Source of the DNA: Streptomyces mirabilis
GTDB taxonomy: Bacteria; Actinomycetota; Actinomycetes; Streptomycetales; Streptomycetaceae
Assembly (NCBI RefSeq): GCF_018310535.1
Contig: NZ_CP074102.1
Location: forward strand, 6,820,001 to 6,884,000
Length of the DNA: 64,000 nucleotides
Direction: 5' to 3'
The stretch's first letter is position 1. The number at the start of each line of letters is the position of its first letter. The translations under genes and the position numbers were made by a program. Below, in pieces: positions 22,453 through 31,207 of this stretch. A model generated the notes under the pieces. The model was given only the letters and a program-made list of their open reading frames with translations. It was not told where the DNA came from and made no database searches.

Positions 22453-23036
22453 GGGCGGTGCTCAGGATCCTCAACCGTGTCCTGCTGGGAATCGTCGGGC
22501 TCGCGCTGCTGGTCCTCGGCGGCTCCGTGCTCGGCGTCGGACTGGGCGCCCGGCCGCCCTCCTGGTGGATCCACGACGGGCGGCACGACGTGCTGCTGAG
22601 CGCCGCCGAGCGGACCCGGTGGCGGGATCAGGGCTGGTGGTGGCCGACCGTCATCGCCACTCTCGCGGTCGTCGTCCTGCTCTGCCTGTGGTGGCTGTCG
22701 GCCGTACTGCGGCGGCGCCGGCTCGCGGAGGTGCTCGTCGACACCGGCGACGGCGAGGGGGCGCTGCTGCGCGGGCGGGCCCTGGAGGGCGTACTGGGCG
22801 ACGAGGCGGGGCGGTTGGACGGTGTCGAACGAGCCCAGGTCCAGCTGACCGGGCGACGCGGCGCTCCCGGGACCCGGGTCCAGCTCCTGCTGGAGCCGCA
22901 TGTCGACCCCGGGCACGCGCTGCATCTGCTGACGACGGAGGCCCTGGCGCACGCCCGGGACTCCGCGGGCCTTGCCGCGCTCCCCGCGGAGGTACGCCTC
23001 CGCAGGGTCAAGTACCGGGCGGAAAGGGTGAGTTAG
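22449..23036 (+). CDS. amaP: Alkaline shock response membrane anchor protein AmaP
   Basis: A 195-residue protein with two transmembrane segments (about residues 7-29 and 58-82) and a cytoplasmic C-terminal domain with a pattern similar to its operon partners (GVERAQVQLTGRRG, then RVQLLLEPHVDPGHALHLL, then AEVRLRRVKY). This is the AmaP layout: an integral membrane hairpin that anchors Asp23 to the inner face of the membrane. GTG overlaps the upstream stop. Last gene of the operon, ending 22 bases from a convergent gene. Confidence 0.8.
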   Translation: MRAVLRILNRVLLGIVGLALLVLGGSVLGVGLGARPPSWWIHDGRHDVLLSAAERTRWRDQGWWWPTVIATLAVVVLLCLWWLSAVLRRRRLAEVLVDTGDGEGALLRGRALEGVLGDEAGRLDGVERAQVQLTGRRGAPGTRVQLLLEPHVDPGHALHLLTTEALAHARDSAGLAALPAEVRLRRVKYRAERVS

Positions 23037-23058
23037 TCCCTCAGGTGTCCGAGCGGAC

Positions 23059-23814
23059 TCAGAACCCGCTCCGCACGCCGCCGTCCACCGGCATCATGAT
23101 GCCCGTCAGATACGACGCGGCGGGCGAGAGCAGGAACGCCGCCGTGCGGCCGAACTCCTCCGGGGTGCCGTAGCGGCGCAGCGGAATCCGCGACTCGTTG
23201 GCCGCACGGGTGGCCTCCGGGTCGGCGGAGAGGCCGTCGAGCTCGCGCACGCGGTCCGTGTCGATGCGGGCCGGGAGCAGGCCCAGGACACGGATGCCGC
23301 GCGGTCCCAGTTCGTCGGCGAGGGACTTGGCGAAGCCCGCGAGACCGGGGCGCAGACCGTTGGAGATGGTCAGGCCCGGGATCGGCTCGTAGACCGAGCC
23401 GGAGAGCACGAAGCCGATGACGCCGCCCTCGCCGAGCTCCGCGGCGGCCGCGCGGGCCAGCCGGACCGCGCCCAGGAAGACGGACTCGAAGGCGGCCGTC
23501 CACTGCTCGTCCGTGTTGTCCGCGACGAACCCGGGCGGCGGGCCGCCGACGCTGATCAGGATGCCGTCGAAGCCGCCGAAGTGCGCGCGGGCCGCCGCGA
23601 TCAGCCGGTCCGCGGCCCCCGGGTCGGAGTTGTCTGCGGCCACCCCGACCGCGTTCGGCCCGAGCGCGGACGCCGCGTCGGCGGCGGTCTTCTCGTCGCG
23701 CCCCGTGACGATCACCTTCGCGCCGTCGGCGGTGAGCTCGCGCGCGGTGGCGTTGCCCAGGCCACGGGTGGCTCCCGTGACGACGTACACACGGTCCTTC
23801 AGTCCAAGATCCAT
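23059..23814 (-). CDS. SDR-family oxidoreductase lacking the canonical YxxxK
   Basis: A 251-residue Rossmann protein. The cofactor loop TGATRGLGNA is at residues 15-24 and the ISVGGPPPG block takes the NNAG position. The catalytic serine region is VLSGSVYEP. Where classical SDRs have YxxxK, this one reads SNGLRPGLAGFAKSLA, so Tyr is Ser and Lys is Arg. From memory, a divergent SDR subgroup shares this SNxLR form. The enzymatic mechanism is therefore uncertain. The ATG at 23814 has GGGGAGG 9 bases upstream; an ATG 9 bases earlier has none. Confidence 0.85.
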   Translation of the reverse strand: MDLGLKDRVYVVTGATRGLGNATARELTADGAKVIVTGRDEKTAADAASALGPNAVGVAADNSDPGAADRLIAAARAHFGGFDGILISVGGPPPGFVADNTDEQWTAAFESVFLGAVRLARAAAAELGEGGVIGFVLSGSVYEPIPGLTISNGLRPGLAGFAKSLADELGPRGIRVLGLLPARIDTDRVRELDGLSADPEATRAANESRIPLRRYGTPEEFGRTAAFLLSPAASYLTGIMMPVDGGVRSGF

Positions 23815-23829
23815 GGCCCCCATCCTCCC

Positions 23830-25635
23830 CTATCCGGTCGTCTCGACTCCTCCCGGATGCGCTTCACCGAACAGGTTGAAGGCGGTTCCCACCAGGCCGA
23901 GGTGGCTGAACGCCTGCGGGAAGTTGCCGAGCTGGCGGCGCGCGACAGGGTCGTACTCCTCGGACAGCAGCCCCACGTCGTTGGCCAGGCCGATCAGCCG
24001 TTCGAACAGCTCGCGGGCCTCCTTCGTACGGCCCGTCATGTGCAGCGCGTCCGCGAGCCAGAACGAGCAGACGAGGAAGGTGCCCTCGCCGCCCGGCAGC
24101 CCGTCGACGTCGACGCCCTCGTCGCTGTAGCGGCGCAGCAGGAAGCCGTCGCGTTCGAGCTCGGCGCGCACCGCGTCGATGGTGCCGACGACCCGGGGAT
24201 CGTCGGGCGGCAGGAAACCGACGCGGGGGATGAGCAGCAGTGAGGCGTCCAGTTCGCGTGACCCGTAGGACTGCGTGAAGGTGTTGCGTTCGCTGTCGAA
24301 GCCGTGCTCGCACACCTCCTTGTGCACCTCTTCGCGCATCGTGCGCCAGCCCTCCAGGTCGCCGACGAGATCCGGTTCGCTCTCCAGTGCCCGGACGGCG
24401 CGGTCGGCGGCCACCCACGCCATCACCTTCGAGTACACGAAGTGCCGGCGCGGGCCGCGCACCTCCCAGATCCCCTCGTCCGGCTGCCGCCAGGCGGTCC
24501 GCAGGAACTCCATCAGGGCGCACTGCAGGCGCCACATGTGCGGCTTGGACGGCAGGCCCGAGCGCCGGGCCAGCGAGAGCGAGTCGATGACCTCGCCGTA
24601 CACGTCCAGTTGGAGCTGCTTGACGGCCTCGTTGCCGATCCGGACCGGGTACGAGCCCGCGAAGCCGGGCAGCCACGACAGCTCGAACTCGGGCAGCCGG
24701 CGCTCACCGGAGAGGCCGTACATGATCTGCAGGTCCGCGGGGTCGCCCGCGACCGCGCGCAGCAGCCAGTCGCGCCAGGCCTCGGCCTCCTCGTGGTACC
24801 CGGCCGACAGGAGCGCGCCCAGGGTGAGGGTCGAGTCGCGCAGCCAGCAGTAGCGGTAGTCCCAGTTGCGGACGCCGCCGAGTTCCTCAGGGAGCGAGGT
24901 GGTGGGGGCGGCGACGATGCCGCCGGTCGGGGCGAAGGTGAGGGCCTTCAGGGTGATCAGGGAGCGCACGACGGCGTCCCGGTGCGGACCGTCGTAACGG
25001 CAGCGCGCCGCCCACGCCTGCCAGTCCTCGACGCTGGAGCGCAGTGCCTCGTACGGGTCGATGAGCGGCGGGCGTGACTGGTGCGAGGGATGCCAGGTCA
25101 GGACGAAGGCGACCTTCTCGCCCGCCTCCACGGTGAACTCCGAGTGCGTACGGAAGTCCTTGCCCCAGGTGCGTACCTCGGGTTCGCTGCGCAGCCACAC
25201 CGAGTCCGGGCCCGCGACCGCCACCCGCTGGCCGTCCGCCCTGCGCACCCACGGCACGACGGAGCCGTAGTCGAAGCGCAGTTGCAGGGTGCTGTGGACC
25301 GTCACCCGGCCGCTGAGCCCTTCGACGACGCGGACGAGATCGGGGGCGTGCTCGCGCTGTGGCATGAAGTCGGTCACGCGGACCGCGCCCTCGTCCGTCT
25401 CCCATTCGGAGTCGAGCACCAGCGTGTCCGGCCGGTACGCCCGCCGGGTGCAGGGGCCCGCCCCCGTGGGTGAGATCCGCCAGCGGCCGTGGTTCTCGTC
25501 GCCGAGGATCGCGGCGAAGCAGGCGGCCGAGTCGAAGCGTGGCAGACAGAGCCAGTCGACGGACCCGTCCCGGCCCACCAGCGCGGCGGTCTGTTCGTCC
25601 CCGATGAGCGCGTAGTCCTCGATACGTGGGTGCAC
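23830..25635 (-). CDS. Glycoside hydrolase family 15 (glucoamylase/trehalase-like)
   Basis: A 601-residue cytoplasmic protein. The opening HPRIEDYALIGDEQTAALVG and SVDWLCLPRFDSAACFAAIL are the typical actinobacterial GH15 N-terminal beta domain. The (alpha/alpha)6 catalytic domain contains GGVRNWDYRYCWLRDSTLTL and later GEGTFLVCSFWLADAL. Related mycobacterial enzymes act on trehalose and others on alpha-glucans. The specificity here is unknown. The start at GTG 25635 fits homologous N-termini; an in-frame GTG at 25695 would add 20 residues and neither has a clear ribosome site. It lies 93 bases after SURF1 on the same strand. Confidence 0.9.
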   Translation of the reverse strand: MHPRIEDYALIGDEQTAALVGRDGSVDWLCLPRFDSAACFAAILGDENHGRWRISPTGAGPCTRRAYRPDTLVLDSEWETDEGAVRVTDFMPQREHAPDLVRVVEGLSGRVTVHSTLQLRFDYGSVVPWVRRADGQRVAVAGPDSVWLRSEPEVRTWGKDFRTHSEFTVEAGEKVAFVLTWHPSHQSRPPLIDPYEALRSSVEDWQAWAARCRYDGPHRDAVVRSLITLKALTFAPTGGIVAAPTTSLPEELGGVRNWDYRYCWLRDSTLTLGALLSAGYHEEAEAWRDWLLRAVAGDPADLQIMYGLSGERRLPEFELSWLPGFAGSYPVRIGNEAVKQLQLDVYGEVIDSLSLARRSGLPSKPHMWRLQCALMEFLRTAWRQPDEGIWEVRGPRRHFVYSKVMAWVAADRAVRALESEPDLVGDLEGWRTMREEVHKEVCEHGFDSERNTFTQSYGSRELDASLLLIPRVGFLPPDDPRVVGTIDAVRAELERDGFLLRRYSDEGVDVDGLPGGEGTFLVCSFWLADALHMTGRTKEARELFERLIGLANDVGLLSEEYDPVARRQLGNFPQAFSHLGLVGTAFNLFGEAHPGGVETTG

Positions 25636-25728
25636 GTGGGGCGAGTTCCCGGCGAAGGCCGGGGCCAATCGGGTCGGGGGCCGACCGGGTGACACCGGTC
25701 GAGGAGGTACGGGCGCGGCGGGCGGGGG

Positions 25729-26520
25729 TCAGGCGGCCACCGTGGCCGCTTCCGGCGTGGTCGCGGAGGCGGCGGCCTCGGCCCGGTCGCGGCGCTCCCG
25801 GCGAACCAGGATCACCCAGCCCACCGGCACACCCGCGGAGAAGAGCCACCACTGGATCGCGTACGCCATGTGCGGACCGATGTCGTTGTGCTCGGGGTCG
25901 GGAATCAGCTCGGGGGAGTCGCCCCTGGGCGCGGGCGCGGTCTGCTCGATGTACCCGCCGAGGACCTGCTTGCCGAGGCTCTTGGCCTGCTGCGCGCTGT
26001 TGATCAGCATGACCTGGCGGTCGGGCAGGCCCTGGATGTTCTTGATGCCGCTGTCGCCGGTCGTCTCGTCGGGCATCAGCCGCCCGGTGACGGTGATCTC
26101 GCCCTTCGCGGGCGCCGGGATCTTCGGGAACGCGGTCTGCGAGCCGTTCGAGTCGATCCAGCCCCGGTTGACGATCAGCACCCGGCCGTCGTCCAGGTCG
26201 AAGGGGGTCAGGACGTGGTAGCCGACCTCGCCGTCGGCGTTGGTGCGGCGCCGCACGACGACCTCGTGCGCGGTGTCGAAGGTGCCCTTCGCGGTCACCC
26301 GGCGGTACAGGTCCGCGTGCTTGACGGGCTGCCCCGGCGCGGTGACCGACTCTGCGGGCACCGGCGTGGCCGTCAGCGACTGCGAGATCACCTTGTTCAG
26401 AGCGACCTTGTGCTCATGGCGGTGCAGCTGCCAGAAGCCCAGCTTGATCATCGTGGGGATGAGCAGGAGGGCCACGAGGGTGAGAATCACCCACTGCCGG
26501 GACAACAGGAAGCGGTACAC
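25729..26520 (-). CDS. SURF1 family cytochrome c oxidase assembly protein
   Basis: A 263-residue protein with the SURF1 arrangement: one transmembrane helix near the N-terminus (about residues 10-30), a long extracytoplasmic domain and a second helix near the C-terminus (about 220-240). Family motifs are GFWQLHRHEHK just after helix 1, VLIVNRGWIDSNG in the middle and MAYAIQWWLFSAGVPVGWVI at helix 2. SURF1 assists haem a insertion into cytochrome oxidase. The GTG at 26520 is chosen; a TTG 15 bases upstream is possible. Confidence 0.93.
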   Translation of the reverse strand: MYRFLLSRQWVILTLVALLLIPTMIKLGFWQLHRHEHKVALNKVISQSLTATPVPAESVTAPGQPVKHADLYRRVTAKGTFDTAHEVVVRRRTNADGEVGYHVLTPFDLDDGRVLIVNRGWIDSNGSQTAFPKIPAPAKGEITVTGRLMPDETTGDSGIKNIQGLPDRQVMLINSAQQAKSLGKQVLGGYIEQTAPAPRGDSPELIPDPEHNDIGPHMAYAIQWWLFSAGVPVGWVILVRRERRDRAEAAASATTPEAATVAA

Positions 26521-26613
26521 CCCACGACCGTACAACTCGGTCGTGGGGCGTGTTCACGGGGGTGCGCGTCGCCCGGACGGCGACGTGTGCTCTCGGACCG
26601 TTCCGGTCGGCTC

Positions 26614-26847
26614 TCAGACCTTGTCGATGATGCCCACCTTGCCCTCCGCGCGGGCGCAGTGCGCGCCGCAGAACCAGTGGCCCTCGACCTCGACGCCCTG
26701 GCCGATGATCTGCACGCGACAGTGCTCGCAGATGGGGGCCATCCGGTGGATCGCGCAGGAGAAACAGTCGAAGACGTGCACCGCGCCCTGCGCGTGCACC
26801 TCGAAGGTCATGCCGTAGTCGTTGCCGCACACTTCGCATCTCGCCAT
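26614..26847 (-). CDS. Small cysteine-rich (zinc-ribbon-like) protein
   Basis: A 77-residue protein with four cysteine pairs: CEVC at residues 4-7, CFSC, CEHC and CGAHC, plus several histidines, giving room for two zinc sites. The ATG at 26847 begins MARCEVCGNDYGMTF; a 21-codon upstream extension is Arg/Pro-rich and unlikely to be translated. I recognise no named family. It lies between SURF1 and an exonuclease, all on the minus strand but with gaps near 100 bases, so operon membership is uncertain. Confidence 0.8.
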   Translation of the reverse strand: MARCEVCGNDYGMTFEVHAQGAVHVFDCFSCAIHRMAPICEHCRVQIIGQGVEVEGHWFCGAHCARAEGKVGIIDKV

Positions 26848-26959
26848 GCGCCACAGGGTGAGGTGCCGACGCGGCGCGGGCGAGCGGGCGCCGGGCGAGT
26901 CGCCCGGCAATCACCCGTACGTCCGTCAGCGACCCCGGCCCCTCTGCGGCCCTCCGGGG

Positions 26960-27979
26960 TCACTTCTCCGAGGCCGGGGCCACGTCCCGCAGCAGCTGGC
27001 CGAACGCCGCCTCGTCGATCACCGGTGTCCCGAACTGTTTGGCCTTGACCACCTTGGACGTGCTGGAGTCCGGATCGTTGGTGACCAGCAGGCTGGTCAG
27101 CCGGGACAGGCTCGTCGCGACATGCAGGCCGGCCTCGACGGCACGGTCCTCCAGCAGCTCGCGGTCGACGGACGTGTCCCCGGAGAACGCGACCCGCATA
27201 CCCTGCTTGAGCGGTTTGCCCGCTTCATAGCGTCCTGGGTTGGGATAGGGGCATGCGGGGCGTTTGCGTGAAGGCCGCCAACTCCCGGACGGATAGCCAC
27301 CGGACGAATAACCGCCGGAGGAGTAACCGCCGGAACCGGACTGCCGTCCGATGCGCGGCGCCGCGGGGCTCTCGGACCACTCCTTGAGTGGCCGGCACTC
27401 CAGGAGCGGCAGCCGGATGCCGTCCCGCGCGGCGGCCCGCAGGCTCGGCCGGAACGCCTCGGCCAGCACGCGCGCGTCGTCCAGCGCGTGGTGCGCCCGC
27501 TGCTGTACGACACCGAAGTGCGCGGCCAGCGACTCCAGCTTGTGGTTGGGCAGCGGCAGGCCCAGCTCCTTGGAGAGCGCGATGGTGCACAGCCGCTGAC
27601 GCACCGGCGCCTCACGCTGCGCGCGCGCGTACTCCCGCGCGATCATCGACCAGTCGAAGACCGCGTTGTGCGCCACGAGCACCCGGTCGGCGAGCCGGTC
27701 GGAGAACTCCTCGGCGATGTCCTGGAAGAGCGGCGCGCCTTCGAGCACGTCGGTCGTCAGACCGTGGATCCAGACCGGGCCCGGGTCCCGCTCCGGGTTG
27801 ACCATCGTGTACCAGTGGTCCTCGACCTCGCCGCGCGCGTCCAGCCGGTAGACGGCGGCCGAGATTATCCGGTCGTCGCGGGCAAGGCCGGTGGTCTCCA
27901 CGTCGACGACCGCGTACCCCTGCGGATACGCGGCCGGCCAGGGGGCTGGTGACGATGCGGTCGTCAGGTCTTCGAGCAT
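26960..27979 (-). CDS. DnaQ-like 3'-5' exonuclease with C-terminal BRCT domain
   Basis: A 339-residue protein. Residues about 20-190 form a DEDDh exonuclease: Exo I is VVDVETTGL, Exo II is VLVAHNAVFDWSM and the Exo III histidine/aspartate are in HHALDDARV. A low-complexity Gly-Tyr linker with three SSGGY/SGGYP-type repeats (about residues 225-245) follows. Then comes a BRCT domain (KQGMRVAFSGDTSVDREL, SLLVTNDPDSSTSKVVKA, GTPVIDEAAFGQLL). It could act in DNA repair or RNA/DNA trimming. The ATG at 27979 is chosen; a GTG two codons earlier is possible. Confidence 0.9.
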   Translation of the reverse strand: MLEDLTTASSPAPWPAAYPQGYAVVDVETTGLARDDRIISAAVYRLDARGEVEDHWYTMVNPERDPGPVWIHGLTTDVLEGAPLFQDIAEEFSDRLADRVLVAHNAVFDWSMIAREYARAQREAPVRQRLCTIALSKELGLPLPNHKLESLAAHFGVVQQRAHHALDDARVLAEAFRPSLRAAARDGIRLPLLECRPLKEWSESPAAPRIGRQSGSGGYSSGGYSSGGYPSGSWRPSRKRPACPYPNPGRYEAGKPLKQGMRVAFSGDTSVDRELLEDRAVEAGLHVATSLSRLTSLLVTNDPDSSTSKVVKAKQFGTPVIDEAAFGQLLRDVAPASEK

Positions 27980-28230
27980 GGTCACTGAGGATACGGGCCC
28001 TGACTGACAGTCCGGCCCCCACCTTCCCGGATCCGACGGACGGTCCGGCCCCCGGAGTTGACGCGGTCGGCGGGTGGCGGGGGTGCTTCGTGTGGCGCGG
28101 GTCACCGGTTGGTCCGGCCCGGCGCACGTCCCCGGGCGCATGGCTGACGCATGGCTATGGACCTTTCGACGGTGTCCTGCAAGCGTGCTCCGCGCCCCAG
28201 CAGGTAGCGCCTACGAAGGGCGGTACGGAC

Positions 28231-29028
28231 ATGGCACGAGTGAGGTACGGCGCACGGACCGAGGCGGAGATCGCCGCCGCGCGCACCGCGAGCGCCAAAC
28301 TCCCCGACATCTGGTCCACCGGTGTGGTGGCCGTCTGGGAGAGCGATCCGGACGCGGTCGCGGCGGTCCTGCCACCCCCGCTCAAACCCACCGGGCGGCC
28401 CCTGGTCCGGGTGAACATCAGCAAGGTCGACCTGCCGGGTTATCCGCTCGGCGCGGGTTCGTTCGCCGTCGCCGCGGCGCACGACGGCGTCGAGGGCTGG
28501 TACCCGCTGGTCATGCCGATGACCCACGAGCGGGCGCTCATAGGCGGCCGCGAGGTCTTCGGGGAGCCCAAGAAGCTCGGCGAGGTGACCGTGGAACGCG
28601 ACGGTCTCGTCGTACGGGCCGCACTCGCCCGGCACGGCATCGCGTTCGTCGAGGTGCGCGGCGCGGTGAGCGGTGACCTGCCGCTGCCCGAGCCCGCCCA
28701 GAAGACCGACTTCTACTTCAAGTTCCTTCCCGCGGTGGACGGTTCGGGCTTCGACGCCCACCCCGTGCTCGTGCACTGCGTGCGCAACGAGAAGGTGCGC
28801 AGGCTGGAGCGCGTCACCGGGGACGTCGTGCTGCGCGAGTCGATGTACGACCCGGTCGCCGACCTCCCCGTACGCGAACTGGTCGAGATCACCCTCGGCG
28901 AGAAGACCACCGACCAGACGGGCAGGGTGGTCGAACGCGTCAGCGCCCAGGCCCTGTTGCCGTACATCCATCAGCGCTACGACGATCCGCGGCAGATCCT
29001 CGACGGGCCGCCGGAAGGGAGCGCCTGA
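28231..29028 (+). CDS. Acetoacetate decarboxylase-fold protein
   Basis: A 265-residue protein of the acetoacetate decarboxylase superfamily. The segment ALIGGREVFGEPKKLGEV carries the Lys-Lys pair that supplies the Schiff-base lysine in true decarboxylases, so catalysis is possible. First gene of a four-gene operon; its stop shares one base with the next ATG (29026-29030). The ATG at 28231 gives MARVRYGARTEAEI. The ribosome site is weak. Superfamily members also act as aldolase-dehydratases, so the reaction cannot be fixed. Partners suggest breakdown of a cyclic or branched carboxylic compound. Confidence 0.83.
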   Translation: MARVRYGARTEAEIAAARTASAKLPDIWSTGVVAVWESDPDAVAAVLPPPLKPTGRPLVRVNISKVDLPGYPLGAGSFAVAAAHDGVEGWYPLVMPMTHERALIGGREVFGEPKKLGEVTVERDGLVVRAALARHGIAFVEVRGAVSGDLPLPEPAQKTDFYFKFLPAVDGSGFDAHPVLVHCVRNEKVRRLERVTGDVVLRESMYDPVADLPVRELVEITLGEKTTDQTGRVVERVSAQALLPYIHQRYDDPRQILDGPPEGSA

Positions 29029-29912
29029 TGGAGCTGCGGGCGGGACAGGTCGCCGTCGTCACCGGCGCGGCGAGCGGTATCGGGCTCGCGATGGCGCGCC
29101 GGTTCGCGGCGGACGGTCTGAAGGTGGTCCTCGCGGACGTCGAGGAGGGCGCCCTGGAGAAGGCCGCCGCCACGCTGCGGGAGGACGGGGCGCAGGTGCA
29201 CGCGCGCGTGGTGGACGTCTCGGAGCGCGAACAGCTCGACGCGCTCGCCGCCGAGACGTACGAGAAGTACGGCGCCGCGCATGTCCTGTGCAACAACGCG
29301 GGGGTCGGCTCCGGCGCCGAGGGCCGCATGTGGGAGCACGATCCGAACGACTGGAAGTGGGCCTTCGCCGTCAACGTCTGGGGTGTCTTCCACGGCGTCC
29401 AGGCCTTCGTGCCGCGGATGATCGCCGCGGGAGAGCCGGGCCACGTCGTCAACACCTCGTCCGGCGACGGCGGGATCGCCCCGCTGCCGACCGCCTCCGT
29501 GTACGCCGTCACCAAGGCGGCCGTCGTGACGATGACCGAGTCCCTGTACGCGCATCTCAAGGCGGAGCACGCGCGCGTGGGGGCGTCCGTGCTCTTCCCC
29601 GGGCCCCACATGCTCCGTACCGGCCTGTGGGAGTCGCACCGCAACCGGCCCGAGCGCTACGCGAAACAGCGCCCCAGGAAGACCCCGTACCGCAGCCTCG
29701 ACCAGTGGGAGGCCGCGATGAAGGAGGCGGGGCAGGAGGTGCGGTTCACGCCGGTGGAGGAGGTCGCCGACCTGGTGGCGGACGGCATCCGGGAGGGCCG
29801 GTTCTGGCTGCTGCCCGCGAGCGAGCACAGCGACCGGCAGATCCGGGCGAGGTCGCAGTCGATGCTCGACCGGGCCGACCCGTCGTACCTAGAGCACTTC
29901 ATCCTGGACTGA
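29028..29912 (+). CDS. SDR-family dehydrogenase of the amidohydrolase operon
   Basis: A 294-residue short-chain dehydrogenase. It has TGAASGIGLAMA at residues 13-24 (NAD(P) loop), LCNNAGVGSG, the serine region VVNTSSGDGGIAP and the intact YAVTKAA (YxxxK), followed by SVLFPGPH. The C-terminus is about 40 residues longer than average. The ATG uses the last base of the preceding TGA. The next gene begins 11 bases after its stop with a GAGGAGG site. The substrate should be an alcohol or ketone intermediate of the same pathway. Confidence 0.88.
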   Translation: MELRAGQVAVVTGAASGIGLAMARRFAADGLKVVLADVEEGALEKAAATLREDGAQVHARVVDVSEREQLDALAAETYEKYGAAHVLCNNAGVGSGAEGRMWEHDPNDWKWAFAVNVWGVFHGVQAFVPRMIAAGEPGHVVNTSSGDGGIAPLPTASVYAVTKAAVVTMTESLYAHLKAEHARVGASVLFPGPHMLRTGLWESHRNRPERYAKQRPRKTPYRSLDQWEAAMKEAGQEVRFTPVEEVADLVADGIREGRFWLLPASEHSDRQIRARSQSMLDRADPSYLEHFILD

Positions 29913-29923
29913 GGAGGCGGGCG

Positions 29924-31207
29924 ATGACCGACCGGGACCCCTATCTGATCATCTCCTCCGACTGCCATGCCGGGCTCCCCACCGAGGAGTACCGGCCCTA
30001 CCTGGACTCCCGGTTCCACCGGGACTTCGACGAGTTCCTCGCGGGCCAGGGCCGGCGCCGCGAGGAGATGAACCGGCTCGGCATCCGCAACGAGGCGTTC
30101 GCGGACCGCTGGTTCCAGGACAACGAGGAGGGCCTGCGCGGCGGTTGGGACACCGCGCAGCGTCTCAAGGAGCTGGACGGCGACGGTGTGGCAGGGGAGG
30201 TGGTCTTCCCGGACGCCGACGCCGTGGACAGCCGCACGGCGGCCCCCTTCGGCGTGGGCCTCGGCCTCTCCGGCGACCACGACCCGCAGCTCGGGATGGC
30301 GGGCGCGCAGGCCCACAACCGCTGGCTGGCGGAGTTCGTCGGGCAGAACCCCGAACGGCACTGCGGGGTCGCCCTGTTGCCGATCACGGCGTCCCCCGAC
30401 GCGGTCGTCGCCGAGGTGTACCGCGCCAAGGAGTCGGGACTCGGTGCCCTGATGATCCCCGCCATGTGGGTCGACAAGGAGCCTTACCACGACCGCCGTT
30501 ACGACCCCGTGTGGGCGGCCGCCGCCGAGTGCGGGATGCCGGTGGTCACGCACTCGGGCGCGGCGCCGCGCCACGAGTACGGCGACTACCTGGGGATCTA
30601 CGTCTCCGAAGTCACCTGGTGGCCCGCGCGCCCCCTGTGGTTCCTGCTCTGGTCGGGCGTCTTCGAACGTCACCCGGGGCTGAAGTTCGGGGTGGCCGAG
30701 TCGGGTTGCTGGTGGCTGCCGAACCTCCTCTGGTTCATGGACCGCCTTTACCTGGGCGCGCACGGCGGCAAGAAGCTGTCGCCCTTCGCCGAGCTCGAGC
30801 GGCCCCCGCACGAGTACCTCGACCGGCAGCTCTTCATCTGCGCGACGAACACCAAGCGCCGCGAACTCGCCCAGCGCTACGAGATCGGAGTCGACAACAT
30901 CCTCTGGGGCAGCGACTTCCCGCACCCCGAGGGAACCTGGCCCGACACACGCGCGTGGCTGCGGCGCACCTTCCACGACATCCCGGTCGCGGAGACCCGC
31001 CGCATGCTCGGCCTCGCGGCAGCCGAGGTCTTCGGCTTCGACGTCGAGCACCTGGCCCCGCTCGCCCGGCGCATCGGCCCGACCCCGGCCGACCTCGGCC
31101 AGAGCGACGACCAGACGGCCGTGGCGGCGTCCTGGGCACGCTCGCGCGAGGTGGGCCGCCACTGGCTGACCGACCACGACTTCCCGGTCCTGGGGGCGAC
31201 GCCGTGA
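29924..31207 (+). CDS. Amidohydrolase-2 family metal-dependent hydrolase, copy 1
   Basis: A 427-residue TIM-barrel protein. The N-terminal metal motif is SSDCHAG (Asp-x-His in place of His-x-His). Further ligands are in VVTHSGAAPRHE and WGSDFPHPEGTWP. This is the ACMSD/amidohydrolase-2 arrangement, whose members decarboxylate or hydrolyse C-C or C-N bonds. A GAGGAGG site precedes the ATG. It shares the SxDCHAG start and GSDxPHxEGT block with the next gene, so the pair arose by duplication. The 3' end overlaps the next GTG. Confidence 0.87.
   Translation: MTDRDPYLIISSDCHAGLPTEEYRPYLDSRFHRDFDEFLAGQGRRREEMNRLGIRNEAFADRWFQDNEEGLRGGWDTAQRLKELDGDGVAGEVVFPDADAVDSRTAAPFGVGLGLSGDHDPQLGMAGAQAHNRWLAEFVGQNPERHCGVALLPITASPDAVVAEVYRAKESGLGALMIPAMWVDKEPYHDRRYDPVWAAAAECGMPVVTHSGAAPRHEYGDYLGIYVSEVTWWPARPLWFLLWSGVFERHPGLKFGVAESGCWWLPNLLWFMDRLYLGAHGGKKLSPFAELERPPHEYLDRQLFICATNTKRRELAQRYEIGVDNILWGSDFPHPEGTWPDTRAWLRRTFHDIPVAETRRMLGLAAAEVFGFDVEHLAPLARRIGPTPADLGQSDDQTAVAASWARSREVGRHWLTDHDFPVLGATP

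Noticed and set aside
18944..22474. Minus-strand open frame of 1176 codons
   Set aside because: Runs through the enoyl-CoA hydratase, Asp23 and DUF6286 genes on the opposite strand; Arg/Pro/Ala low-complexity translation with no family features.
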